From positions 1-32,125 of the forward strand of contig JACQWQ010000169.1 of the NCBI GenBank assembly GCA_016209205.1: a stretch of DNA of 32,125 nucleotides. The letters run 5' to 3'. A program made the translations under genes and the position numbers. The stretch comes from Chloroflexota bacterium (GTDB taxonomy: Bacteria; Chloroflexota; Anaerolineae; UBA4142; SHND01). The notes below the pieces were generated by a model that was not told where the DNA came from, searched no databases, and saw only the letters and a program-made list of their open reading frames with translations. Below, in pieces: positions 13,858-22,542 of this stretch (position 1 is its first letter; each line of letters starts with the position of its first letter).

Positions 13858-16026
13858 TTAGCGCACGGTCAGGATGCCCAAGTCCACCACATCGCCCAAT
13901 ACCTCCAACGTGCGCGGGTTGTACAATTTCGCGATGGCATGATATTCCCCCGGCGCAAGTGTCGGTGGAATTTTCAGACGCAGCGGCTCACGATACAATG
14001 CGTCCGCGCCCTTCTTGGACGCAATTTCCCAACGCGTCATCGGCAGTACATCACTCAGCGGGGTTTCGTCCACTTGCGCGATATTTTCGCCGTTCGCGTT
14101 CAGCAGTTGCAGCGAAACCTGATAATTGTAATTGACCGTCTGCAATAATTTCCAATACAGCACCGCGTCAAAAAACTGTCCGCGCGCCACTTCGCGTGCG
14201 CCCGTTTCATAGCCCAGCAATTCGACGCGGTCGCCCAAATTCCTGTTGCTGCGCGTTGCGTTGGGCGGCAGTTCACGCGTCGGCTTGGTGATAAAGCCCT
14301 GCACGCGCGTTTGGGATTCGCCGCCAAAAGATTGGTCGTCCAAGAGAATCGCGTGCGTATTAAAATAATCGCGAATCACACCGTCAGGGTCAACGACCGT
14401 ATCGTAAATCCGCAGCATCCACACGCGCGGCGCATTGGCAAAGACGCGGTCGAGCGCGGCGCGCGTTTCCTCTGCCGTCGTCGCGTAAAAATCGGATTGC
14501 GGGTCGCCCCAGCCAAGATTTGGCGCGCCATCAATCGAACCCGTCTGCAAAATCAACGGTGCGATAGTTTCGATAGTGCGATAGTGCGATAGTCGTTCGC
14601 GCGTTAGGGTTTCGGGAAAATAGTATTCGAGCGCGGGATACGCGTACCCCGCATTCACCAAAATCACATCGCCCGGACGCCAATGCTCGGCGAGGTAGTT
14701 GACCGCGCCGCGCAAATCGTCTTTCGCATACTGCGGGTTGTGCCAAAAATTGTAAAGCGAATAGCCCGTCAGCGCGAGGAATGCGATGCCGAGCAGTGCG
14801 GCGAACGCGGTGATTAATTTAGGGATTGCGTCGCGGCGTACCTGCCCCCAGGCGCTCAAACCGCGTGCGGTGATATACAACGCGTACGCGGCGAGAATGT
14901 AAAACGCGGGCGAATACGTGAACATGTAGCGCACGTGATACAACGGTTTCCACAATGAAAACAGATAAATCGCGGCAAGTGGCATCAGAAAATAACCAAG
15001 TAGAAACAGAGACGATGGCTGATGTTCGAATCTGGAATTTCTAGTTTCTAATTTCGAATTTCGAATTTCGAATTTCGATTTCCATTCGCGCCACACCAAC
15101 GCGCCCATTGGAATAAAAAGCAGCAGCGCGACAAATCCAAAAACATTTACGTCCACCGCTTGTCCAAACGCAAGCGCGCTGAATGTTTCCAAGAGTATGC
15201 GCGGGAGCGCAACAAATTCACGCCATGGCGGCACGGGCGGATCGGTCGCCTGACGAAATGCGATGGGCAGCCAGGGGAGATAGAGCAGGACGAGCGTGAG
15301 TTGGGAGAGCAAGAAAGTAATCAGTAATCGGTGATCAGTAATCAGTGACCAGTGATCAGTGATCAGTAATCGGTGATCAGTGATCAGTTTGCGATTTGCG
15401 ATTCGCCATCTGCCATCTGCCACACGCCATCCGCGATATGCCGCCCACAGCCATTCGAACACCATCAGAAACACAAAATAATAGAGCGTGTAAAAACCCA
15501 GCCCGGTAAAAATCGCGTACGCGAAAAAATCGCGCGAGAAAATTTTCGATTGCGCCAACATGCGGCGCAAAAAATAGACGGACAGCAAACCCAACGTTGC
15601 ACCGACGGTGTACATGCGCACTTCTTGCGAATACCATACATTGTACGGCGAGATCGCAACAAAAAGTGCGGCGAGCAATGCAATCCAACTCCCCTCTCTT
15701 TTTAGGAGAGGGGTCGGGGGTGAGGTCCAAACGCGCGTCACGCGATACACCAACGCGATCAGTAACACGCCAACCCACAGCGAGAGGAACGCCGCGGAAA
15801 ATTCCCACCATCCCGCGAGTTGGACCCAAAAGCGCAAGAGCAAATAATAAAGGGGGGGGTGAATATCGCCCGCCGTGTGACGTATCAGTTCGGGAATCTC
15901 GGCGCGGGCGAGGAGCAAACTCACCGTTTCGTCGTACCACAAACTGTTTGCGCCGAGACGATAGAGGCGGAGTGCAAACCCGAGCAGCAAAACCAGATAC
16001 GGAGCAAATTTCAAAACGCGTTTCAC
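13858..16026 (-). CDS. GT39/PMT-like membrane glycosyltransferase (GT-C fold)
   Basis: A polytopic protein of 722 aa. The first extracytoplasmic loop carries the GT-C signature (LRLYRLGANSLWYDET with the catalytic-type DE, then DIHPPLYYLLLRFW). About a dozen membrane helices and a soluble C-terminal beta-rich domain follow. Such enzymes transfer sugars from polyprenyl-phosphate donors to proteins or lipids outside the membrane. At least three loops are made of in-frame dispersed repeats: PPTPLLKREGSW (15690-15726), the ITDHRLLITDH run (15315-15440) and the FEIRNSKLETRNSRFE run (15028-15082). Hydrophobic segments on either side are intact, so it may still work. The donor and acceptor are unknown. 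Confidence 0.85.
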   Translation of the reverse strand: MKRVLKFAPYLVLLLGFALRLYRLGANSLWYDETVSLLLARAEIPELIRHTAGDIHPPLYYLLLRFWVQLAGWWEFSAAFLSLWVGVLLIALVYRVTRVWTSPPTPLLKREGSWIALLAALFVAISPYNVWYSQEVRMYTVGATLGLLSVYFLRRMLAQSKIFSRDFFAYAIFTGLGFYTLYYFVFLMVFEWLWAAYRGWRVADGRWRIANRKLITDHRLLITDHWSLITDHRLLITFLLSQLTLVLLYLPWLPIAFRQATDPPVPPWREFVALPRILLETFSALAFGQAVDVNVFGFVALLLFIPMGALVWREWKSKFEIRNSKLETRNSRFEHQPSSLFLLGYFLMPLAAIYLFSLWKPLYHVRYMFTYSPAFYILAAYALYITARGLSAWGQVRRDAIPKLITAFAALLGIAFLALTGYSLYNFWHNPQYAKDDLRGAVNYLAEHWRPGDVILVNAGYAYPALEYYFPETLTRERLSHYRTIETIAPLILQTGSIDGAPNLGWGDPQSDFYATTAEETRAALDRVFANAPRVWMLRIYDTVVDPDGVIRDYFNTHAILLDDQSFGGESQTRVQGFITKPTRELPPNATRSNRNLGDRVELLGYETGAREVARGQFFDAVLYWKLLQTVNYNYQVSLQLLNANGENIAQVDETPLSDVLPMTRWEIASKKGADALYREPLRLKIPPTLAPGEYHAIAKLYNPRTLEVLGDVVDLGILTVR
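15028..15440. repeat. Two low-complexity tandem repeat tracts inside the GT39-like gene
   Basis: Tract one (15028-15082) consists of TTCGAATTTCGAATT-type units. Tract two (15315-15440) consists of about 10-bp CAGTGATCAG/CAGTAATCGG units followed by GCGATTTGCGATTCGCCATC-type units. Both keep the frame. The same unit types occur between genes at 20376-20535 and 27855-27956, showing they are dispersed elements rather than parts of the gene's own history. Confidence 0.85.
15690..15726. repeat. CCCCTCTC inverted repeat inside the GT39-like gene
   Basis: CCCCTCTC-TTTTTAG-GAGAGGGG with flanking GTCGGGGGTGAGG is a short hairpin. A related copy lies in the YfhO-like gene at 29747-29827. It encodes PPTPLLKREG in frame. 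Confidence 0.8.
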
Positions 16027-16111
16027 AGCCGAACTATGTTAGCACAGTATCAGACAGACCAGAAACCTTCGCGTCTTTTGCGCCCTGACCTGAGTTGTTT
16101 ATACTGGGTGC

Positions 16112-17122
16112 ATGAAACCGTTTTGTGTCTTGTGCCTCTTGTTCTTGTTTGGCTGCACCACACAACCGCCGCAACCCACCATTACGCCGTCTTCCGTCCC
16201 TACTTTGGCTAGCCCCACCGCGCCGACCGCGACCAATCTGCCGATTTCCCGGCCATCCGGCCATCCGACTAACCGACTAACCGACCTCCCAACCATCCGA
16301 CCACCCGACATCCCGACTAACCGACCAACCGATCCCATTCTCGTCGGTGCGGGGGACATTGCCGTGTGCGACGCGCAAGGCGATGAAGCGACCGCGCGCT
16401 TGTTGGACAACCTTGAGGGCATTGTGTTCACGCTCGGCGACAATGTATATCCGAACGGTTCACCCGAACAATTTCAAAAATGTTACGAACCTACGTGGGG
16501 ACGGCACAAGGCGCGCACGTATCCCGTTCCCGGTAATCACGATTACAACACCGGCGGCGCGAAGGGCTATTACGATTATTTTGGCGCACGCGCAGGCGAT
16601 CCGAAAAAAGGGTATTACGCGTACGACGTTGGCGCGTGGCGCATCATCGCGTTAAACAGCGAGATGGATACGGGAGAAAATTCCGCGCAGGTGCAGTGGC
16701 TGCGCGACGATTTGGCGCAGCACCCGACGCAATGCGCGTTGGCAATGTTTCATCGCCCGCTGTTTAGTTCGGGACCGCACGGGCGCGACGGAGGCGGCGA
16801 AAAAACGCGCGTGTTCTGGCAGGTGTTGTATGAAAACAATGCCGACGTGATTTTGAACGGACACGATCACGATTACGAACGCTTTGCACCCCAAGACCCC
16901 AACGGCAAAGCAGACGCGGCGCGCGGCATTCGCGAATTCGTCGTCGGCACGGGTGGGGGAGTGCCGTACGCTTTTGGCGAAATCAAACCGAACAGCGAGG
17001 CGCGCCGCGCGGGACGGTTCGGCGTTTTGAAATTGACGCTGCGCGCGACGAGTTACGATTGGGAATTCATCGCGGTCACGGGCGCGTTGTTTGGCGACAG
17101 CGGGCGGGGCGAATGCCATTGA
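16112..17122 (+). CDS. Lipoprotein metallophosphoesterase (purple-acid-phosphatase-like)
   Basis: A 336-aa calcineurin-type phosphoesterase anchored by a lipoprotein signal (MKPFCVLCLLFLFGC, lipobox cysteine 15). A Pro/Thr-rich linker to about residue 75 includes PTNRLTDLPTIRPPD-type repeats. The catalytic domain shows the full metal-binding set: GAGDIAVCD, TLGDNVYP, PVPGNHDYN, AMFHRPLFS and NGHDHDYERF. It probably hydrolyses phosphate esters outside the membrane. It is divergent from the GT39-like gene, with 85 bp between. The linker is encoded by the tandem repeat at 16250-16332. Confidence 0.88.
   Translation: MKPFCVLCLLFLFGCTTQPPQPTITPSSVPTLASPTAPTATNLPISRPSGHPTNRLTDLPTIRPPDIPTNRPTDPILVGAGDIAVCDAQGDEATARLLDNLEGIVFTLGDNVYPNGSPEQFQKCYEPTWGRHKARTYPVPGNHDYNTGGAKGYYDYFGARAGDPKKGYYAYDVGAWRIIALNSEMDTGENSAQVQWLRDDLAQHPTQCALAMFHRPLFSSGPHGRDGGGEKTRVFWQVLYENNADVILNGHDHDYERFAPQDPNGKADAARGIREFVVGTGGGVPYAFGEIKPNSEARRAGRFGVLKLTLRATSYDWEFIAVTGALFGDSGRGECH
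16250..16332. repeat. Tandem CCGACTAACCGAC repeat encoding the phosphoesterase linker
   Basis: Degenerate 7-8 bp units (CCATCCGG, CCGACTAA, CCGACCAC, CCGACATC) form a tract of about 83 bp in frame. It encodes the proline/threonine-rich spacer between the lipid anchor and the catalytic domain. Confidence 0.8.
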
Positions 17123-17179
17123 CTCTTGTCCTATTTCTGCGCGTGCGGGGACTTGCTACACTGGACGCGGAGGTGTGAC

Positions 17180-18484
17180 ATGCATTCACGCATTCTTGTT
17201 TTGCTCGCGCTCATCGCAATGGTTTTGATCGCCGCATCCATGCCGCACGCGGCAATGAGTGCGCCCGCCGCGCGTTCGTTTCCCGATACGACCGACGGCA
17301 TTTTCGTTTTCAACGATCAACTTGCAACGTGGGACATGAGCGAAGCGCAATTTGCACTTGCCGCCGCGCAGTATGTCGGTTCGCAAAAACTGATCGTGAG
17401 CGACACGCGGCATCTGCGTCAATACAATCCGAATTTTCTCGTGCTCCATTACCGGCTCGGTCAAGCGTTGGGGCACAGCAGCCCGGACGGGAACTGCAAT
17501 GCCACGACGAACTACATCTACATCGTCAACGGCGATAAATGGGTGCGCGAGTACCCGCGCCCAAAGCAAGTGCAAGAGGAATGGTTCGCCCATCGCAATC
17601 GTCAGCGGGTATTCAATTGCGCGTACGGACATTATTTGATGAATTTGAAAAATGCGAGTTGGCGCGCGTGGTGGTCGAATCAAGTCATCAAGCAATTGCA
17701 GAACAACGAGAACGACGGTGTGTTTGCCGATAGTTACAGTGTCCCGAATTATTTTGGCGGCTGCTCGTGGAAACCGTGTCTGCCCGTCATTGATGCAAAA
17801 TTTGAAACCAAATGGGCGAACATGGAGCGCGCGTTTACGGATTTCATTCGCGCGCAGTTTGCCGGGCGTTGGGTGTGGCTACCGAATGTGGGCGCGTGGA
17901 TTACATCGCGCGATCCGTCGGATTATTCCAACACCGACGGCGTAATGTTTGAAGGATACGCGGAATGGGGCGAGGGAAATTATTTTGCGGAGGACGATTG
18001 GGTCTTGCAGCAGAATCGCGCGCTCGCGCTCATCAACGCCAACAAAATCGTCATTGCGCAAACGTACCCGAATGCGAACGACGTGGACGAGCGCATGTTC
18101 ATTCTCGGCACGTACTTGCTGGTCAAAGGGACGCGCACCTACGTCAATCTCGACACGGGTCTCGCGCCCGAATGGTTTCCCGAATACGCGCTCGATTTGG
18201 GCAGTCCGATGCAAACGTTCCCCGTGTCCATCAACGCGTTGTACGACGCGGACGCGCAGGTGTATCGCCGGTTATATCAAAACGGACGCGTGCTGGTGAA
18301 TCCCTCCGACGCGACGCGGAATGTAAATTTGGGCGCGACGTATTATCGCGCGACGCCACAAGGGGGGGGTGACGTGCCGTCGGATGGACAAATTCCTGCG
18401 GCGTGGAAAATCGTTTACAGCGCGGTCACGTCGGTCATGCTTGCCCCGCATCAAGCGGCAGTGCTGCTGAACGCCGCGCCGTAA
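17180..18484 (+). CDS. Secreted putative glycoside hydrolase (GHL15/DUF4015-like)
   Basis: A 434-aa protein starting at 17180, where GGAGGTG precedes the ATG. A Sec signal peptide runs to about residue 30 (MSAPAARS). The remainder resembles putative TIM-barrel glycosidases: TTDGIFVFNDQL, a central ENDGVFADSYSVPN, whose aspartates fit a catalytic strand end, and DGVMFEGYAEWGEGNYF with a candidate acid. The C-terminal part forms a beta domain. It follows the phosphoesterase by 57 bp and may be co-transcribed. The family assignment is from pattern recognition only; substrate unknown. Confidence 0.6.
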   Translation: MHSRILVLLALIAMVLIAASMPHAAMSAPAARSFPDTTDGIFVFNDQLATWDMSEAQFALAAAQYVGSQKLIVSDTRHLRQYNPNFLVLHYRLGQALGHSSPDGNCNATTNYIYIVNGDKWVREYPRPKQVQEEWFAHRNRQRVFNCAYGHYLMNLKNASWRAWWSNQVIKQLQNNENDGVFADSYSVPNYFGGCSWKPCLPVIDAKFETKWANMERAFTDFIRAQFAGRWVWLPNVGAWITSRDPSDYSNTDGVMFEGYAEWGEGNYFAEDDWVLQQNRALALINANKIVIAQTYPNANDVDERMFILGTYLLVKGTRTYVNLDTGLAPEWFPEYALDLGSPMQTFPVSINALYDADAQVYRRLYQNGRVLVNPSDATRNVNLGATYYRATPQGGGDVPSDGQIPAAWKIVYSAVTSVMLAPHQAAVLLNAAP

Positions 18485-18528
18485 GAAACTTTTTTCTTGA
18501 ATGATTGGTCCGCCGTGCCGTCGAGCTG

Positions 18529-19590
18529 CTATTGCCAGTGGGTGGCGAGCAGCGGCCGCCAGATGCCGCCGGGCATCGTGGTCGGCGAGGTCAGGGAGGG
18601 CGCTGCGATGCGCCATAACGACGCGGGCGCGGTGTCATTGTTCGTGTGCGATTCAAAGGCAATCGATTTTCCGTCGGGCGACCACGAAGGCGCGCTGTCT
18701 TCTTGCGTGTTTTGGTTCGTCACGCGCAGCGGCGCGCCCCCTTGCGCGGAAATGACAAAGATGTTCGGCGCGGGCAAGCCGCCAACGTCGGAGGAGTAGA
18801 CGACCCATTTGCCATCGGGCGACCAGCTGGCATCGGTGTCACCGCCGGTTGTGGTGAGCGGCTGAACGGCGGTGCCGTCTGGCGCCATCGTGTAGAGACA
18901 CCAATTGTCGGCGCCTTGCGCGCGGCGTTGAAAGACGATGCGCTCGCCCGTCGGCGACCAATTCGGTTCGCGGTCGTCGGTGCCGCCGCCGGGTCCGTCG
19001 GTCAACGGCGTGAGCTGTGTGCCGTCCGCGCGCACTTTCCAGATGCTTCCCGCCTGCTGCGGGTCAGGCACATTTTTGTCCACCTCGAAAACGATCCACT
19101 GACCATCCGGCGAAAAGCTCGGCTCGAGGTAAATCGTGTTCGAGGTGTGATGCGTGACGCGAAAGCGCTGGCTGCCGTCAGGCGCGCTCGTCCAAATCTC
19201 ATCGGTGTCCACGCGGTCGGAGGCGAAGGTGAGACGTTTGGTTGCCGCATTCCACGCCGCGCCGGGCAAGTTGACGCTCTCATGCCCCCTCTCGTCAAGC
19301 ACGCGCGCCGGCGTCCGCGTCGCGAGCGGCAGCTTGTAGATGCCCGCGCGCCCGGCGCCATAGCCCTTGTAAAACAATGTGAATAGAACCTTGCGACCGC
19401 CGGGCGCGTACGCCGGATTTTGCGCGCTCTTGGGCGCGGCGGGGGCGTAGAGGCGTTCCGCGCCGTCCGCGCGTTTCACCAACGGCGCAGCAGGCGCCGC
19501 ATCGGCGGAAGCGAGCGCGAGGGTATAGAGAAGCGCCGCCGCGCTTGCCAACACGACCCGCAGCACGCGCAAGTTTTTTTTCGCAGGCAT
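18529..19590 (-). CDS. Secreted TolB-like WD40/PD40 beta-propeller protein
   Basis: A 353-aa protein starting at MPAKKNLRVLRV (19590), with GGGAGGTC upstream; an upstream in-frame ATG at 19635 is less likely. A signal peptide ends near ASADAAPA. At least five PD40-type blades follow, recognised by repeated xPSFSPDGQWIVFE, EPNWSPTGERIVFQ, DASWSPDGKWVVYS and SAPSWSPDGKSIAFES motifs. Blades typically bind proteins or sugars. There is no enzymatic domain. It converges with the glycosidase-like gene, leaving 44 bp between. Confidence 0.85.
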   Translation of the reverse strand: MPAKKNLRVLRVVLASAAALLYTLALASADAAPAAPLVKRADGAERLYAPAAPKSAQNPAYAPGGRKVLFTLFYKGYGAGRAGIYKLPLATRTPARVLDERGHESVNLPGAAWNAATKRLTFASDRVDTDEIWTSAPDGSQRFRVTHHTSNTIYLEPSFSPDGQWIVFEVDKNVPDPQQAGSIWKVRADGTQLTPLTDGPGGGTDDREPNWSPTGERIVFQRRAQGADNWCLYTMAPDGTAVQPLTTTGGDTDASWSPDGKWVVYSSDVGGLPAPNIFVISAQGGAPLRVTNQNTQEDSAPSWSPDGKSIAFESHTNNDTAPASLWRIAAPSLTSPTTMPGGIWRPLLATHWQ

Positions 19591-19655
19591 CGGCGTGACC
19601 TCCCGTTCATCCAATGATTGTCTCTGCGTTGGCAATATCAGATTACGACAACTTT

Positions 19656-20096
19656 TTATCGGCTCGCGCGGCTCATGCGCGCCAACATGAGCGCCATTGC
19701 GCCGAACGTCGTAAAGAACGCAATGCTCAATTTGGTCACGTCCACGACGGGCTTGACGGTTACGCCATCCGCATTGACCGTGACGATTGCGACGGGACGC
19801 CCCGCCGAAAAACCGCCGCCGCCTCCGCCGCCACCACCGCCGCCCGCGGGCGCATTTTGTTCCGACGCGGCGGGATTATTTTCTTGCTCTGTCGGCGGAG
19901 CACCTTCGCCGATGCCATAACCAAAGCCCATCCCCACCGTCACTTCGGACAACGTAATCACCGTTTGACCATTCGCGTGCACAGGTTGGCTGTATACCGC
20001 GCCCGGCTGCGTCACGGCAAATAATTTGTCGAGGGTGTGCATCCCTTCGGCTTGATTGTGTTGCGCCGCCTCCACGGACTTGGACCAAATGCTCAT
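19656..20096 (-). CDS. GerW/YtfJ-family protein
   Basis: A 146-aa protein with the GerW (YtfJ) layout: an N-terminal EGMHTLDKLFAVTQPGAVYSQPV, a central VITLSEVTVGMGFGYGIG, a glycine run (11 glycines) and RPVAIVTVNADGVTVKPVVD. A C-terminal hydrophobic helix near residues 120-140 is added. YtfJ is required for L-alanine spore germination in Bacillus, but homologues occur in many non-spore-formers, where the role is unknown. The start at 20096 overlaps the upstream stop (ATGA), so it is translationally coupled to the small membrane protein. Confidence 0.85.
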   Translation of the reverse strand: MSIWSKSVEAAQHNQAEGMHTLDKLFAVTQPGAVYSQPVHANGQTVITLSEVTVGMGFGYGIGEGAPPTEQENNPAASEQNAPAGGGGGGGGGGGFSAGRPVAIVTVNADGVTVKPVVDVTKLSIAFFTTFGAMALMLARMSRASR

Positions 20097-20371
20097 TTCT
20101 TGACTCCTTTCCAATTTACGAAAAACACGATGGGCAGCAGGATCAAACTGACTGCCATTGCAATTTGACTGATGAGCGTCAAATCGGGCACCGCAATTGT
20201 TTCACGTTTGCCGTCGCGTTCTATGATGATCGAAACGGGACGGTTCCACACGAACCCGCCGAATGGAAAACGTACGCTCAACACGCGCGCTTGCGGAACA
20301 AGCCGCGTGTTTTCAACCATCAGCGGATCGCCCGAAATTTTTTCCCACTGCAGAATCTCGCCAATTCGCAT
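20093..20371 (-). CDS. Small membrane protein coupled to the GerW homologue
   Basis: A 92-aa protein starting MRIGEILQWEKISGDPLMVEN, with AGGAGAT just upstream, ending in one transmembrane helix (IAMAVSLILLPIVFFVNW). A short beta-rich domain (VLSVRFPFGGFVWNRPVSIII) precedes the helix. No family recognised. The 4-nt ATGA overlap with the GerW gene indicates joint function. The longer frame upstream to 20488 only translates tandem repeat and is not used. Confidence 0.7.
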   Translation of the reverse strand: MRIGEILQWEKISGDPLMVENTRLVPQARVLSVRFPFGGFVWNRPVSIIIERDGKRETIAVPDLTLISQIAMAVSLILLPIVFFVNWKGVKK

Positions 20372-20375
20372 CTTT

Positions 20376-20535
20376 ATCTCCTTTGTTGCAAATCGCGTAT
20401 CGCAAATCGCAAATCGCAAATCGCGTATCGCGTATCGCAAATCGCGGACTTTCTGATCACTGAAGACCGATGACTGATTACTGATCACTGATTACTGATC
20501 ACTCGCTCACTCGCTCACTCAATCTCTCTCTCTCT
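20376..20535. repeat. Intergenic tandem repeats (GCAAATCGC, GATTACTGATCACT, CTCGCTCA, CTCTCT)
   Basis: Four adjoining tandem tracts fill the gap between the GerW operon and the frameshifted kinase-like gene. The same units occur inside the GT39-like gene (15315-15440). The last tract encodes the C-terminal RERERLSERVSE of the kinase-like frame, which looks like an added tail. Confidence 0.85.
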
Positions 20536-21187
20536 CTCCCTCGCTCCATCCACAGCCCCCCCGTTTGCTCCATCCAATCCGCGATGCGTTCGACGGCGCG
20601 CGGCACGTCGTTGTCGGAAATGTCCAGCGTCAGCGTCGGCAGAATCGAATCGCGCACCAGCCGCGTCATCAATTCCTGTTCGCGCACGAAAATGTTCAAA
20701 TCGTCGTACTGCGATGGTTTGCCCGAAACCTTCAAGCGTTCCGCGCGCGCGGCGGCGAAAGATTCCGGCGTGCGCGTCATAAACACGATGCGAAAACCGA
20801 GCGGCACGAGACGTCCTTCGAGCCAGTGAAAATCGTAATCCTTGCCGTATGTTTGCAATTGATACGCGCGCGTGGAAATGTGAAATGCGGTCTGCGATTC
20901 TTACTGAATCGTCCGATCCACGAGTAATAGCGATTCAATTCGAACAACCGCGCCCACGTCGCGTACGTTTCCATCGCCAACGCCTCTTCGTACGGTTCAA
21001 AGTTAATAGGTCCGCGACCCCACGGATAATTTGTGAACGTGCACCATTCCGCCGAAATGAGCGGCGAATGATATTTGTATTTGCGCGGTCCGACGATGCG
21101 CGGGTGCTCATTCAATGCAAACGCAATGTCGGTCTTGAAGGTGAGGCGCGTGCCTTCGAGAATGATTTTCGGGACGAGTTTAGGCAT
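20499..21187 (-). pseudogene. P-loop kinase-like protein, frameshifted
   Basis: Two frames together make one protein of about 220 aa. Frame one starts MPKLVPKIILEGTRL at 21187 and runs through EPYEEALAMETYATWARLF and NRYYSWI. Frame two resumes with FHISTRAYQLQTYGKDYDF and continues through FRIVFMTRTPESF and RAVERIADWM. The break lies near 20900-20910, where AGTAAGAATCG seems to hold two extra bases; an in-frame TAA follows in the second frame. GTRLTFKT looks like a degenerate Walker A, and the layout resembles deoxynucleoside/thymidylate-kinase-like proteins. It is either a recent pseudogene or a sequencing error. The C-terminal RERERL tail comes from a repeat. Confidence 0.65.
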
Positions 21188-21215
21188 GGCAGCAATACTA
21201 ACATCCTTCCGCAAA

Positions 21216-21255
21216 ATAAAAAAAGCGCGTGCTTGGAAAATTTCCAAGCACGCGC
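21216..21255 (-). terminator. Intrinsic terminator at the end of the AT-rich operon
   Basis: A perfect 15-bp stem (GCGCGTGCTTGGAAA/TTTCCAAGCACGCGC, 21225-21255) is followed on the minus strand by a T7 run. It ends the minus-strand genes 21284-25406. Confidence 0.92.
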
Positions 21256-21283
21256 GAGGCATCCTCGACAGGAAGGGGCAGAA

Positions 21284-21856
21284 TCACAGCATGGACTCGA
21301 CGATTTTGATCAGCTGTTCTCTGGTTATCCCATCACTATAAGTGGTGACACCAATGACGATTCCATTTCGCTCCAAGACGAGTTCGTGAACGAATCCCGG
21401 CACCCAAGTAGGTTCTTGGGCGTCTGTCACTTTGACCCATGTCCCGCCAATATACAGCGCCTCATGTCCTTTGATAGTTAATTTCTGAGTTGACCCTTCG
21501 CCGATGTATGGTCGCTGAAGCGAATCGCCTTTCCATTCTTGAATCCCTAGACAGGAATAGTTCAGATAGGCAACGCGTTCCGGCGCGCCATAGAACCGTT
21601 CCTGCATGACGCAGCCGGGCGGCAGATACGTTGGCAGAACGAGTGAGAAACCCAGATTCTTTTCCAACTCGTCTATCGGCATAAAACGTGGCTTGTCGGG
21701 ACGCGGCTCAAGCGTTCGTGGCGCAGGCGGCAGTGTTGCCACCTCGCGCGGCGCAAAATGCGGCAAGCTCCCTTGCGCCAAGACCAATCCCGTGACGAGG
21801 AGCGCTGGAATGAATGCGCCCAGAAAGGCACAAATGAATCGCGTGGAGTGTGGCAT
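21284..21856 (-). CDS. Secreted DUF4367-like protein (paralogue A)
   Basis: A 190-aa protein with a Sec signal peptide (cleavage near LAQGS). The body contains LGFSLVLPTYLPPGC, a YLNYSCLGIQEW strand, GHEALYIGGTW, and ends ITREQLIKIVESML. The 'LPTYLPxG ... L-x-x-I-A/V-x-S-L/M' frame is that of DUF4367-type domains, which in other proteins follow anti-sigma-factor or lipoprotein-sorting domains. The two cysteines may form a disulfide. It is a tandem paralogue of 21876-22439. Confidence 0.7.
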   Translation of the reverse strand: MPHSTRFICAFLGAFIPALLVTGLVLAQGSLPHFAPREVATLPPAPRTLEPRPDKPRFMPIDELEKNLGFSLVLPTYLPPGCVMQERFYGAPERVAYLNYSCLGIQEWKGDSLQRPYIGEGSTQKLTIKGHEALYIGGTWVKVTDAQEPTWVPGFVHELVLERNGIVIGVTTYSDGITREQLIKIVESML

Positions 21857-21875
21857 AACTGATTCTCGGGAATGG

Positions 21876-22439
21876 TTACTTCATGGACTTGGCAATTTCT
21901 ATCAGTTGATCCTCGGATGCATCCTGACCAGACACCATCCGAATGACCAAACCGCTCCGCTCAAAACCGAGCGTCTTGAGATCGAGTGACCATGTTGTCC
22001 GTCCGTTTGGTTGGTCTTCCCACATTCCATCAATAACGAGAGCTGGTTCGCCTCCAACCAGTACCTGGTGAGTAGAGTGCGGCGCCACAAGCGGATGATC
22101 TATATGTGTGGCTTTCCTTTCTATGATCGTAGCGCAAGAATAATGCAGCCGCGCTGCATTTCCGACAGAGTCATAACTAGTCCCTCTAAGATGACAACCA
22201 GAGGGTAAGTTGGTTGGTAGCAAGATGGAGAACCCAACTTGCTGCTCTAACGCCGAGATGCCCATGGAATCGTTTTGGGCAGATGGTGAAATATAGGACT
22301 CGAGCGCGCTCGGAAAATTCTCGATTTCACGAGGAACAAAGTGCGGCAAGCCACCCTGCGCAAGAGCAACTCCTGTTACCAGAACACTCATCAAAAGTAA
22401 CAGGATTATAAGTGAATAGATTCTGGTTTTGTTGAACAT
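21876..22439 (-). CDS. Secreted DUF4367-like protein (paralogue B)
   Basis: A 187-aa protein starting MFNKTRIYSL at 22439, with GGGAGGTAG upstream. The signal peptide ends ALAQGG. It shares with paralogue A the sequence LPHFxPREI, VGFSILLPTNLPSGC, LHYSCATI, the glycine-rich GEPALVIDGMW and the C-terminal EDQLIEIAKSMK. Tandem duplication is clear, with considerable divergence. Function unknown; both are probably anchored or released outside the membrane. Confidence 0.7.
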   Translation of the reverse strand: MFNKTRIYSLIILLLLMSVLVTGVALAQGGLPHFVPREIENFPSALESYISPSAQNDSMGISALEQQVGFSILLPTNLPSGCHLRGTSYDSVGNAARLHYSCATIIERKATHIDHPLVAPHSTHQVLVGGEPALVIDGMWEDQPNGRTTWSLDLKTLGFERSGLVIRMVSGQDASEDQLIEIAKSMK

Positions 22440-22542
22440 ATTCTCTACCTCCCTGGACATTTGCCTCTCTGGTTCAAAGAGTTACACAAGCTCACTATTT
22501 CAGATGTGCACCCATAGATTATTGGGCGCTGTCGGTCCGCAT

